Source of the DNA: Enchytraeus crypticus
Lineage: Eukaryota > Annelida > Clitellata > Enchytraeida > Enchytraeidae
Assembly (NCBI GenBank): GCA_905160935.1
Contig: CAJHZI010000612.1
Location: 274,501 to 338,500 of the forward strand
DNA length: 64,000 bases
Direction of reading: 5' to 3'
Under the pieces are notes generated by a model. The model saw only the letters and a program-made list of their open reading frames with translations, did no database searches and was not told where the DNA came from. Shown in pieces: positions 1-13,400 of this stretch; positions within the stretch are counted from its first letter, which is position 1, and the number at the start of each line of letters is the position of its first letter. A program made the position numbers and the translations under genes.

Positions 1-81
1 GAACCTGCTCGACTTCCAGCTGCCCCAGTTCTCAGTCCACTGTCTCGTCAGCTCCCACACCTTCTCCAGCTCTCTCAGCTC
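1..81 (-). CDS. DNAH2: DNAH2-like exon 23 (cut by window edge)
   Basis: At least 81 nt, starts phase 0. Encodes ELEKVWELTRQWTENWGSW ending KSSRF, aligned with IARDWEENWNEWKTGRF, the start of the linker region. Continues outside the window. Confidence 0.92.
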
Positions 82-3000
82 CTGCGTCATCCATGATAAC
101 ATCAAGCATTAGCCTATCTAGTAACTGTGCAAGAACTAAGATGTAGTATAACAGCAGTGTCTGATGTAGCACTGAGAGATACTGTACGTCCAGAAGTATA
201 GAGACAAGTACTGAGAGAGCGAGAGAGACTGAGAGAAAGAGATAGAGAGAGAGAGTGAGAGAGAGAGGGAGAGAGAGAGAGAGGGAGAGTGTGAGAGAGA
301 TGAAATTTATATTCACTGTAATAATAATAATAAAGGTTTAACGTCCGTTTCCTCATCCAGGGATGATGTCAGGGACGTCATAAGTCATTACTCGTAATCG
401 AGTAATGTAACCGAGTGGTAATAAGTTTGTAGAGCATAGGCAGTATTAGGCACGCAGGCTATCAGAGAACGACAACACTATCACTCAAATCATCAGCCAG
501 TATAACAGTAAAGCAGTGTTCATTATAATGGTAAAATCTACAATATGTAAGGATACACAGCGCTCTACATGATCCTATCCTACATGATATATGGCGGATG
601 AGATAATGAGTTCATGAGATAACCTCTTAAGAGACTGTTTGTTCCTCATCCACACATCACACCGGCATGGACATTACATCATATTTACATACAACTCTAC
701 TAGTGCTACTGTAAAGCTGTAATGCTGAAACATCAGTTTCCTCACTCGAAAGCGATGCCAGTAACGGGCGAGCCCAGGATTTGAACCACGCACATACTGA
801 TCCGCAGTAGGATATGACAATGATGTTTTCAGATCGTTTGGGGCGAATCGATTTGTAGTGACATGTGACGGGGGGGGACGTCCCTGACCTTATCCTTGCA
901 CGAGGGAACGGACGTTAAAACTTTATTGTTATTATTATTAACGAGAGATCTTTAAGAGCTCGACAGGATTCATACTGTTTCGAGTTCTATGAGCTCAGTG
1001 CAGGAGGGGAAGTCAATCCTGAAGATAGCCAGGCCTCTCCGCACTCTCGCCTCCTGACTCTGATACGGGACAATCCTCTGCTTGTAGTCGTTAATGGCGG
1101 AGAAAGCTGTCTCTAGCGGCACCTGAGCACTGAACGGTCCATTAGCTCTGTAGTCATCCAGCAGTTCTCTCGCTCCAGCCAAAAACTGCTCTCCCTCCGC
1201 CAATAGATCCGCTCTGAACTTCTCCTGCGTGGTCAATCAATCAATCAATCAATCAACTATCCCTCCGCCAATAGATCTGCTCTGAACTTCTCCTGTGTGG
1301 TCAATTAATCAATCAATCAATAAGTCAATCAATCAATCATTAACTATCCTTCAGTCAATAGATCAGCTCTGAACTGTTTTTGCTCTCTCAATAATCTTTA
1401 CTGATTGATTGATAGTTGTTATAGTTCTCTAAACTCCTCTATTCTCTTTCATCACAGCTAATATTTATATTACACTTATGTAAAACATACACACATTCTC
1501 AAACCTTTTGTCTCTTGATCATAAGCTCCGCCTCTCTTAATTACACTTATGATCTCAAACCTTTTGTCTCTTGATCATAAGCTCCGCCTCTCTTAATTAC
1601 ACTTATGATCTCAAACCTTTTGTCTCTTGATCATAAGCTCCGCCTCTCTTAATTACACTTATGATCTCAAACCTTTTGTCTCTTGATCATAAGCTCCGCC
1701 TCTCTCAGACCGGTTTGGAACTCCGCCCACCTGGAGCTGAGCGCACTGAGCTGAGCGAGGACGAGGTCATCGACCTCGATGTCGTACTTGTGCAGCACAC
1801 TGAACTGATCTGAGAGGACAGGGAACCTCAGTTCAACCTCAGGCATCTCTGCGCTCACTCGCTCCCACAGCTGTAGACTTACGTCTAGCTCATCCATCGT
1901 GTTCGGTGTCTCAGATATACTGTGCCAATCAATCAGTCAATCAATCAATTCATCAATAAGCTGAGAGGACAGGGAACCTCAGCTCTACATCAGGCATCTC
2001 TGCGCTCACTCGCTCCCACAGCTGTAGACTTACATTCAGCTCATCCATAGCGTTAGGTGACTCTGATATACTGTTGCAATCAATCAATCAGTCAGTCAAT
2101 CAATCAATCGATCAATTCACAGCTGTAGGCTCACGTCCAGCTCATCCGTCGTGTTAGGTGGCTCTGATATACTGTGTCAATCAATCAATCAATCAATCAA
2201 TCCATCATCAATCAGTCAATCAATCAATCCATCAATCAATGCATCAATCAATACATCAATCAATCCACAGCTGTAGACTCAAGTCCATGGTTGCATCAAT
2301 CAATCTACCTATCAATCCATCAATCCATTTATTAATCAATCCATAAATCAATCAATAGATCAGTTCGCTAGTCAGTCAGTCAATCAAATAATCACTCCAT
2401 TAGTCAGAGCTGCTTAAATCCTGCTCATCTGATGCAGTGGGTGACTTTGATATACTGCTAAAAAATCAATCAATCTAGCAACGCACAGGCTTGTGTTAGG
2501 ATGACCACATTAATAAAGCTAAAACAGTAAAGATAAGTTTAAATAAAATTATTAGTATGTTATATTTAAGATATATATTTTAAAATTTTATATACCCCTG
2601 ATAAATACCAGATTACAGAAGGCAAGAAGCAATAACATTAATTAGTAACATTAGCTTGCAATCCTAAAGACTGCGAGCTCAAAGACTGGCTTTGGTCATG
2701 ATATGGCAATCTAAATTATGGTTTCAAAAAGGACGACGCTTAAAGAGACGTGTAGAAGACAATGTAGAAAGTAAAGTAAACACGCATTATAGTTAAATGA
2801 TAAATTATGTTAATATCTATCAATTGTTAGTACCACATGTTTAAACCGTTAGGCAATTTTGTCCATTTTCCATGTAACCAGTCCAGTGAATGTCCGAGAT
2901 TTTACTCTCAGATCAGCGTGGCCGGGATTCGAACCCACAAGAGTTCAATTCACCTCAGGATCTGTCATTTAAAATTTCATGACTTTACCCCTACGCTATT

Positions 3001-6000
3001 AAGACATTCTAATGGAAAACTACGGGGCTTAAAGAGACATGAAGAAGACAATGGAAAACTAACAGGGCGGAACTGAGTTTGATCCAGTCGTAGACGAGAG
3101 CAAGACCATTGATAGCCGTGTTGTGCAGCAGAGCCGTGAGCTGTTGCTGCCACTCTACACAGTGAGTCACTATAGAGGACTTCAGCGAGGTGCAGTCTAT
3201 CTGTACAAACTGTACTATCTGCATAGATGTCAGGCCTTGTACACTCTGTTGTATGTCCATGTATCTACATCAACCAATCAATCAATCACTCACTCCACAC
3301 AGTGTGTCACTATAGAGGACTTGAGCGAGGTGCAGTCTATCTGTACAAACTGTACTGTCTGTATAGATGTCAGGCCTGGTACACTCTGTTGTATGTCCAT
3401 GTATCTACATCAATCAATCAATCAATCACTCACTCCACACAGTGTGTCACTATAGAGGACTTCAGCGAGGTGCAGTCTATCTGTACAAACTGTACTGTCT
3501 GTATAGATGTCAGGCCTGGTACATTCTGTTGTACGTCCATGTGTCTACATCAATCAATCAATCAATCAATCAATCAAGCAAGCAAGCAAGAGAGTAATCA
3601 ATGAACAAATCGATCAAGAACTGCATACTGCTTCCATAACTCTAGCTTCAAAAAAGTATATCTGTTCATCAAATATATGTTCATCAGTACATCTGATTGA
3701 ATTAGTGGGACATTAAAGCCCTACAGATAAGGAAGACGCCGGTAATACCTCTGTATATCTAGACCAAAGTAGTGTACTTCAATGAATTCAGTACCTCTGT
3801 ATATCTAGATCAAAGTACTGGACTTCAGGGTGACACAGCTGATACTCTTCAATGAACTCAGTCTTACTGATCTCCCACAGTTCTCGGTAGCTGTCCCACT
3901 GCTCCAGGTAGCCACTCAGCTTCCTACACATCGACTCCATGTTCAGAGTTATCAGCCGCTCTATCTTATCCACATCACTGTCTCCTCCCAATAACTCGTG
4001 CAGCGGCTTCAATCAATCAATCCATCAGTTAGTCAATCAATCAATCGATCAGTTAGCCAGTCAGTAAATTGGTTAGTCAATCAGTTCGTCAGTCAATCAA
4101 TCAGTTAGTCAGTTAATTAGTTAGTCAATCAGTTAATTAGTCAATTAATCAGTTCGTCAGTTAATTAGTAACCTCCGATGTTATAAAGCAAAGATATCTT
4201 TCACTCAGAACGATATTGTCGCTGGAAGTTGCTTTTGCATATTATGAACGAGATGTCGCTTGGCATCTGAGCTGATTTCAGCTACATGTGACAGAACTAT
4301 ATCTTCTCGAGCTCGGGCGGTTAATGTCACCGTCAGATTAAAACAAAGTCGTCGCCAGGCGGCTGACATTCAACCGTCGCAGGTGGCTCCAGCCAATAGG
4401 AGAGCGTGAAATCCTCGCAAACGTTTTGAATTCTTGGAAATACGACATAACAGGCTCAAGATAAAGTTGAGAATAGTAAAGTTTCATAAGATGCAAAAAG
4501 CAGATTAGTAGTTATCTCGAGGATTAAGTCAAACGGTAGAGATTGATATCGGCGAGAATATCTTTCCGTTTATAAGATCGGATATTAGTCAGTCAGTTAG
4601 TTAATGAGTCAATCAGTTATTCAGTTAATTAGTCAAGCATACAGTTATGTAACTAGTAAGTTAGTTGCTCGATCAGTTAAATCACAAATTAAATCTGAAT
4701 TTTAAAAATTAATCAAAATAAAGTCAAATAAGACATCGTTTAGTCTGAGAATATAAAATGCTTCTAAATCCGATAGTTAACTGACTGTTTATACTCGTAA
4801 ATCAGTATTTTTAGAATTATCAATAAATTAACATAAAAATAAATCACTTCATTAATCACATAAGAGAACTTTCAATCATAACTGAACTACAATTAATAAG
4901 ATTTTAGATTTAGCCAATTAGGTGTTACGCTTAGATTTTCAAAAATCTGCACTGTGCTAGTTTTTATGGATTTAAACATTTCGAAGTGTGCAGATTAAAT
5001 ACTGACTAAGTTATGTGAGCATCAAATATCGACTATAATCAATAGCCAATCAAATATCGACTATAATCAATAGCCAATCAAATATCGATTGTAATCTATA
5101 GCAATTCAAATATCGACTATAATCACTAGCCAATCAAATATCGACTATAACCTGTAGACTAAAGACAATCAAATATCGACTATAACCTGTAGACTAAAGA
5201 CAATCAAATATCGACTATAACCTGTAGACTAAAGACAATCAAATATCGAATATAATCCATAGACAATCGAATTTCGACTATAATGCATATCCACAGGTGT
5301 TGAGAGGACTCACATCTTTTCCAGTTCTGCGCTTGGTGAGGCTCTCAGTCAGCCGGGTGATGTTACAGATGTAGCCGGGCAGGTCTTTAGCCAGGCCCAC
5401 CACCGTCCCCATCAGCTCTGAGGCACTAGGGCTGAACTCCAACTACACAGTCAACCAGCATTCTCTCATTATCATTCTACAGCCACCTTGTTATTAGAGT
5501 CATTTAGAGACATTATTATAGACATTATCCCCGTGTTGTGTCCGAGTTCCCCGTGTTGTGTCCAGGTTGTTTAAAGAATTGACCAACTGGGTGACTGCGC
5601 GTGTCGTAGAAGGCGACTAAAGCACTAAGATCCATACCAACGTTAGAAAAGGCATTCGGTTGATGAGCACCAGAAATTGCTACAAAAATTTAAATGAATA
5701 GAATTCTCAATTAGGGCATTAGCTGACCCTGGTTAAAGTGGGATTCAGGGGAAGATGATAATGATGATTAGAGACATTTTTCAAAATATTAGAGACATTT
5801 CTCGCTCAAGTACTCGGTCAAAACAGGTCCAAGGCAGGTACAAGGTTGCTATCACGCTCCAAAAAGAGCAGTAAATCGATCAACAATTCACTTCTCAAAA
5901 GAGCTTATCCACACATTATAACCTTTTAGATAGATGCATATATATTAAAAAGTACAAATTAGAAACACTAATATTATAATAATGGTTCAAGGGAACGGTT

Positions 6001-9000
6001 TATAAATGTTCTCTAGTTGATAAATCCACCAGGTTAGTAATGAAGACAATAAGAGATTTAATGCCTTCATACCATTATATCCAATCAAATGTAGGATATA
6101 TGGCATATTTATCAGGATATGTAATTTCATCTATAGTATAAATCAGCTAATCTATGTCAGAATACATTTCTTAAATATAAGCCGAAAAATTATTTTAGAA
6201 ATGTGAAGAAAAATCAAACTAACCAATTTAACATAGAATTCAAATTAAAGAATTCCAAACAGATAGTAAAGGAAACTAAAACCTTGAGACACATCAGAAG
6301 CTTATTTAAATAAATAAGTCACACGCATGACGTAGTTTCAAAAGAACTCAACTTGTACAAACCTTGTTCTGTTCTAGAACCAGCTGAATTTTAAAGAGAA
6401 CGTTTTGTCTGCCTGATTTACTGTCACTGCTAATTGATTTGAGCAGTTTCTGGAGCGAGAGGCGAACATTAAACCTCAGAGATTCTTCCAGTATCCTATC
6501 AATCTTCTCCACGTAGTGATACCAGTACGTATGAACCTATGATATCAATTTACAAGTACTTCTAGTATCCTATCAACCTTCTCCACGTTGTGATACCAGT
6601 ACGTCTGAACCCATGATATCAATACACAAGTACTATCTTCTGGGTAATCAATCAACTAGACAATCTATCTACTCTAATCTAGTACACGACGCTGTCAATC
6701 AATCACCCAACAATTGAGGACATGGCGTAGCTGCGAGGACTAGAGAGCAGTTTTATGCCTAATCATGAAAGTGTTTGTCTACTGAAGCATCTGCGAGGAC
6801 TAGAGAGTAGCTGTAGGCCTAATCATGAAAGTGTTTGTCTATTGAAGCAGCTGCGAGGACTAGAGAGTAGCTGTAAGCCTAATCATGAAAGTGTTTGTCT
6901 ATTGAAGCAGCTGCGAGGACTAGAGAGTAGCTGTAGGCCTAATCATGAAAGTGTTTGTCTATTGAAGCAGCTGCGAGGACTGGAGAGCAGTTTTAGGCTT
7001 AATCATGAAAGTGTTTGTCTATTGAAACAGCTGAGTGGACTCGAGAGCAGCTATTAGCCTAATCCTGAAAGTGTTTGTCTATTGAAACGGCTAAGTGGAC
7101 TAGAGAGCAGCTGTTGGCTTGTGGATTAGATATCCTTAAAGCCAATTAGAACTTGAAAGACGTACTTCAGGACCGTCATCTTTAAAGACGTCATACAGAC
7201 TGCCTAACTCCTCTATCAGTCTGGACTGAAGAGCTTCCAGCTGACCCATTACCTGACTCTTGTGCTTCATCTTCAACAATCAATCAAACAAACAATCAAT
7301 CAACAAACTACCAGTACAAATTGTCTAGATGTCTGCAGGATAATCAGTGGCAAAAGACTGAATTCCACCTCAGTCACTGCCAAACGTTAGCCAGTCAGAT
7401 TTCTACGTTTATATTCTGTGATCAAAGTTACAGGAACCCACGTCATCCTACAATTTTAAAGATATTTCAGAGAAATTTTCAAGTGTTTGCTTTACTGTAT
7501 TTTTACGCCTATTATAACATTCTCAGTTTTAGCGAAGAAACCTCACAAAGGTTTATATTTTAGGTGTTGCTTATTTATAAATTAACAGCACTTAGTACTC
7601 TAAAATTACGTCTAATTCACATTCAGCCAAGTTTAATTTATGACTCAACAAATAAATTCTATAGAAATTAACATAAATGACATTTAAAGACAGAATGAGA
7701 ATAAATTGATCACCAAAACAGATAAACTCCTGCCTTACATCGTTCAACGTATCTCACAATATCCTAGAATATAGCCGTAGCATTAAAAAGGTGGTAAAGC
7801 TAAGGTTAATGTCAGTTTCCTCATTCAAAAGCGATGTCAGTGACGGGCGGGTCCAGAATTTGAACCCTGCACATACTGATCCGCGATCGAGTATCTAATC
7901 AACAGCATTAATAACAACAGCATTACTTAATTTCACAATAGTGAGTCAGCAGATGATATTAGAAACTTGAGAGTAGTGCAGTCGTACACTTCATGTATAG
8001 CTTAAGAGTCGACCAATCGTAAGGCAGATAGAGACGTATGATTTAACCTGTAGTTCATCGAACTCCTGCTTGCTGTAGACAATCTGAGGGTCGATGTCGA
8101 CCAGTATGAGAGAGCTCATTGCCTGACACACCTCTGCGAAGTTACCACTAGTCAACTTAAAGTCATCAACCTGTTGCTGCACCTAATATCAATCAGTCAA
8201 TCAATCAATCAATCAATCAATAAATGTTTGGTAAATGGATTATAGTTCAATGTTCGAAAGAAAAAGTAACTTAATTAATATTTTCTTGTGATTTCTAAAC
8301 AATTTACTAAAGATTTTAAACGTTTTAAGTTTAGAGATTAGCAAAAGTAAAAAACACTGAGAATATCTTCCAGCCTTACTGCAGTCCTTCAGTTCATTAG
8401 CAGTAAAAAAGCTAATAGTAACGTCAGTTTCCTCACTCGAAAGCCATGTCAGTGACGGACGAGCCCTGGATTTAAACCCCGCACATACTGATCCGCGGTC
8501 GAGTATCTTACTGACTTCGTCACTGGCTCCAGTGCACTCTCGTAGAGCAGAACCCCTACAACAGCTGCTTAACCTTGTCAATACGTTCCTCAAGGCATGT
8601 ACAGACGACGAAGGGGACGTTAAACCCTGGTCGTGCTGTGTGGCAGACCTTGGCAGAGTTGAGTCGACTCTCGTTGACAAAGAGCTGAGCTTTCTCTCGA
8701 CTGGACCAGAGCAGCTTGGTCAGCCCCAGGTTGATCTTCTTGTTCAGGTTGATCACTCGCTCCTTGAACAGTCCCAGCCCCTCTGCCGACAGAGAGTTCA
8801 GGATTCTACAATCAATCGTGTTAACATCATCATCATCATCTTCGTCTCTGATTAATTTTTTTGATTGACGTTATAGTTCTATTTTTCAAATTTTATTATA
8901 TATTATTTAAACTATTATTATTATTTTTATTTTTTACTTAAACGAATGGATAAAGTCTATTCGCATCCCGACCCTGGTTATGATGATGATGATTATATAT

Positions 9001-10286
9001 TATTTTGCTTTCTGTTCCATTTAACTATGTCTATGTGCTTGTTTTCAATTTGTATGGTATAATTATGCTGTGTTTGGATCTAATAAACATATCTCTCTCT
9101 CTCTCTCTCTTCCCTAGAATCCCAGCTCAACCAGGGTCGGGATAGGAATAGACCTTCTACAATCCTTTCTGTCTCACACCAATCACAATGTGCCCATACC
9201 ATTCCATTTTTGAAGCAATTTCTGGAGCCAAGGCACTCACCAACCGAATGTCCTTTATGACGTTGGTTTGGGTCTTACATTTATGTCGGCTTTTACAACA
9301 CTTGCAGAACACGGTTGATTTATTCTTCAGTAACCAGAAAACAACACAGGGATTACATAATTGTTGGCCCTGATTAAGCAGCAATGGGCCATGACTGATT
9401 AATTGAAGGTTAGCCTGATGGAGATTAGACTTGATAAAAGATTGTAACCAATAGTACAATACTTCAGACCTGTTGTAGTCTCTTATAACGAGGTGGATCC
9501 TTTCTCTAAGCATCCACAGCTCATCCTGTATCGGTTCAAGATCCAGGACAAAGTTGGGCAGTTCAAAGGTCAACCTGCCCCAGTACTTCATCTCCTGGTA
9601 TATCTTCTGCAGCTCTCTGTAGTGCAATACCATACTATAAGAAACTAATGTATAATACCATACAAGAAACTAAAATACAATACCATACAATACACTAAAG
9701 TACAATACCATATAATACACTAAAACAAAAATATCATACAAAGCAAAATAATAGCAATTATGCAATTAAATAAAACGGGAACGCCTCGTGGCCCAGTGCG
9801 TAGAGAGTTTGCCTCTTAAACGAGAGGTCGCTGGTACGAGACTGCGTAGCGACGTGGGTTTTTTCTTCTGAGGGGCGAACAAAAACCTAGTCAGTGGTGG
9901 TGTCAGGCCGTTGGATAGTAGACCTTAATGTTCCATTTTCTATCCAGTCCCCTTCGTGTCGACCCCAAATAGGAATAGGGCACGCTGAAAGGAAGTTTTT
10001 ATGCAATTAAATAAAACGACTAAGGCCTAATGACTAAGACCTTGAATTAACATTAGTTTTTTCTATCATTTACACACTAGATCAGGTGACACAATCACCC
10101 AATCAACAGAGAGAAGCGAGTCCACACAGGCTCACATACAACACAACGAGAGAGACTATCAATACAACAAAGAGACCAGAGAGAGAGAGAGAAAGAGACA
10201 GAGAGAGAAAGAGAGAGAGAGAGATGATTGATGAATATAAAACTAGAATACTAACGAGTTAAAGTAGGTATTTATTCGCCCCGACA

Positions 10287-10338
<52 letters not shown>

Positions 10339-10364
10339 GAAGAGAGAGTATAAAGAGAGCAAGA

Positions 10365-10411
<47 letters not shown>

Positions 10412-13400
10412 GAAGATACTGACGAGTTAAAGTTGGAATCAATGCGACCAGGTGAGATAGGGCTCTTCATTAACAACGGTACAGCTAACAGCGACAACGG
10501 CTCCTACAATATTACACAACTTATATTGCACAACTTATTACAATCATCGTCCATACTAATATCATTAAACAAAATATCATTTCAGCTCCCATCTATTATT
10601 TGAAGGAGCAATTTGCAGAAATCACAGTAAAATACGCTACTGAGATTCAGCTAAAGTAAGAAAATGAGAGAAAGATATAGACGGAGTGGGAGACAGAGAG
10701 TTAGAGAGACCTTGTTAATGGAAGTGGTCCATTGGAAGAATCTCTTATGTACAGACTCCTCAAGTGACCTACAGATACGAGCGTGTTGAGCCAACAGATC
10801 AGTCCACTCTGCTATACGTGGTATGAATGTAGCTGCCTCAAACTCCTAACAACAACAATAACACTACATGACAACATCGAGCAGTAGCAACAGATAAAAA
10901 AACTTGCCAGGAACATGTAAAGCAGTCTCGAAGATTGATCATGGCGGCCATGACACTGTTACAGAAATGATTGTTTCAAAAAGCTGTAAAGCCAATGTAA
11001 ACGTCAGTTTCATCTCTCGAAAGTGTTGTCAGTGACGGACGAGCCATGAACTTGAACCTGCACACACTGATGCGCAGTCGGACATCTTAAGGACATCGCC
11101 ACTGGCTCCAGCCAGTACTAAGATTTGGTATTACAATCAATCAATCAATAAGAATTTAAAGTCCGGTTCCTCGCCATAAGGAAAGTCAGGGACGTCAAAT
11201 CAATCAATCAATTACAATTGATTACCACAGAATAAACGAATTTAAAAAGAAAAAAGGTATATTTAAACTTAAACCTCTTTGATTCTCTCAAGACGTCGTA
11301 TGAGAGTCCTGTCCCAGATGGCTCCACCTGAGTAGTGTGGTTGAAAGAGCTCAACGTGGACGCTTTTGTTGAGCATCTCCTGCTTGACTGCGTTCAGCTC
11401 AGCACTGATCAGTGAGTAGGTAAACACGACCTTCTGATCTAGTATTCTCTTTATAGACTACCAACCAATCAATCAATCAATCAATCTCCTGCTTGACTGC
11501 GTTCAGCTCAGCCCTGATCAGTGAGTAGGTCAACACGATCTTCTGATTTAGTATTCTCTTTATAGACTACCAATCAATCAATCAATCAATGACGCTATGT
11601 GGCATGGGAGAAATACCCAACTAGAGAAAAGAGTACAGTAGAGCCAATAGGCATCTAGAGCCAAGAGTACAGGTGAGTCAATCAATGGTCAATCAATCAA
11701 ATTACGTGGAATCAGAGCATATGGAAGAGCCTACAGTAAAGGTGAGTCAATCAATCAATCAATCAATAAATCAGACAATTCAGTGATGAATAGTGAATAA
11801 AAGGCAGACCAACTTCTGGTACAGCAACAATCTATTATTTAAAAACCATGAAAAGCTAGCTCAAGATTCACACATCTACCTGTAATTTCAAAATCTGTTT
11901 TACACAAAATTGTTCTGATAAATTAAGCAATCACTACATAGACCAAAAGTAAGAATAAGACTAGCAATAAGGTACTTAGCACTCTGACTGCTGGTCGATC
12001 GATTGAATTTTTATCTACAGATAGATTTATTGATTGATTGATTGGTTGATTGATTACCGGTCTGATGGAGAGATGTAGGAATATATCTAGTAGGTCTACA
12101 GCCTGCTCTAGTATAACCACTGTATCGAACGAGAGATGAATGAGATTCTGAAGCATCATCTCTATGTCAGTCATGCCCTGCTTAAATCTGTAAACAACCA
12201 ATCAAATCATCCCTATATCAGTCATGCCCTGCTTAAATCTTTAAACAACTAATCAAATCATCCCTACGTCAGTCATGCCCTGCTTAAATCTACAAACAAC
12301 CAATGAAATCATCTCAATGTCAGTCATTCCCTACTTAAATCTGTAAACAACCAATCAAATCATCTCTATGTCAGTCATGCCCTGCTTAAATCTGTAAACA
12401 AACAATCAAATCTTCTATATGATTTGATTGGTCTATGCATCTCTCTGCCTCCTGATCTCTACTCAAGTTCTGTTATTTCAACTTACTATAGCAGGTTGAA
12501 AAACACATCTCTTCCCAACATAGATTTATACCATCTTAACGGACAGCTTTTAGATCACCACTCCGGCACCGTTTAACTTCTTTTCTTTCTCTGCAGCACA
12601 TTTTTAAAAATCGTTTGGATAAATCGATTTCTAGTGACATACGGTGTGGTTGAGTCACAGACATCCTCCTTGTATGAGGAAACGGACGTTAAACCTTTAT
12701 TACCGACTTCGCCACTGACTGGAGCCAGTGGCGAAGTCGGTAAGATACTCGACTGCGGATCAGAAGGTGCGGGTTCAAATCCTGGGCTCGCCCGTCACTG
12801 ACATCGCTTTCGAGTGAGGAAACTGACGTTAACCTTAGCTTTACCAGCTTCTTTTTGCTTTAGCTTTATTATTTATGATAAGATATAGGACGTACATATC
12901 GAAGTCCTCATGCCACGAGGTGGAGTTGACATCAAGCATAGAGAACTTAACGTTGAAGAGGTTCTGCAGATGTCGAGCAAAGTTGTTTTCTATCTCAGTC
13001 AGTTCTCTCGTTAGCTCAGGACCTCTCTGACCTCCAAAGACTGGCATAGGCAGCACCGTGCCATCTACTGTCCTACCAAAGTGCTCCTGGTACTCACACA
13101 CCTGAATCAATCAATCAATTCTCTGACCTCCAATGACTGGCATAGCCAGCACCGTGCCATGTACCGTCCTACCAAAGTGCTCCTGGTACTCACACACCTG
13201 AATCAATCAATCAATCAATCAATCCTCCGACCTCCAAACACTGGTACCTTATCATCCATCTCTCATATTAATTAGTCATCAAGTCAAACATAAGTGTCTG
13301 GATGCAGAACTGGTTGTAAAGGTTCTACATCTCAGTTCTGGTGGGTCTTATTGAAGAATCGGATAAATGAGACTAGAGGCTTTTTTAAGAAAGGCTAAAA

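Larger units (their letters stand above)
3290..3560 (-). repeat. Two 140-bp tandem duplications of the DNAH2 exon 20 5' portion
   Basis: Together with exon 20 itself, three units of period 140 (3155-3290, 3290-3430, 3430-3560). Each extra unit has acceptor, 111 open nt and a GTGAGT donor formed at the junction with the TTGA tract. Confidence 0.92.

Noticed and set aside
6755..7057. 100-codon open frame with a 20-residue repeat (HESVCLLKQLRGLE)
   Set aside because: It is a 60-bp intronic minisatellite; the period is a multiple of three, so openness is automatic. It lies inside DNAH2 with no fitting splice phase and no homology.
9157..9460. Extension of DNAH2 exon 13 frame beyond 9470 (C-rich KCCKSRHKCKTQ)
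   Set aside because: The frame runs past a phase-correct GT donor into repeat sequence; the part resembles a dispersed element also seen near 40570-40660.
12707..12850. Possible genuine tRNA genes at A/B box pairs
   Set aside because: The boxes sit in multi-copy SINEs with no cloverleaf acceptor stem and a retroposon body downstream.
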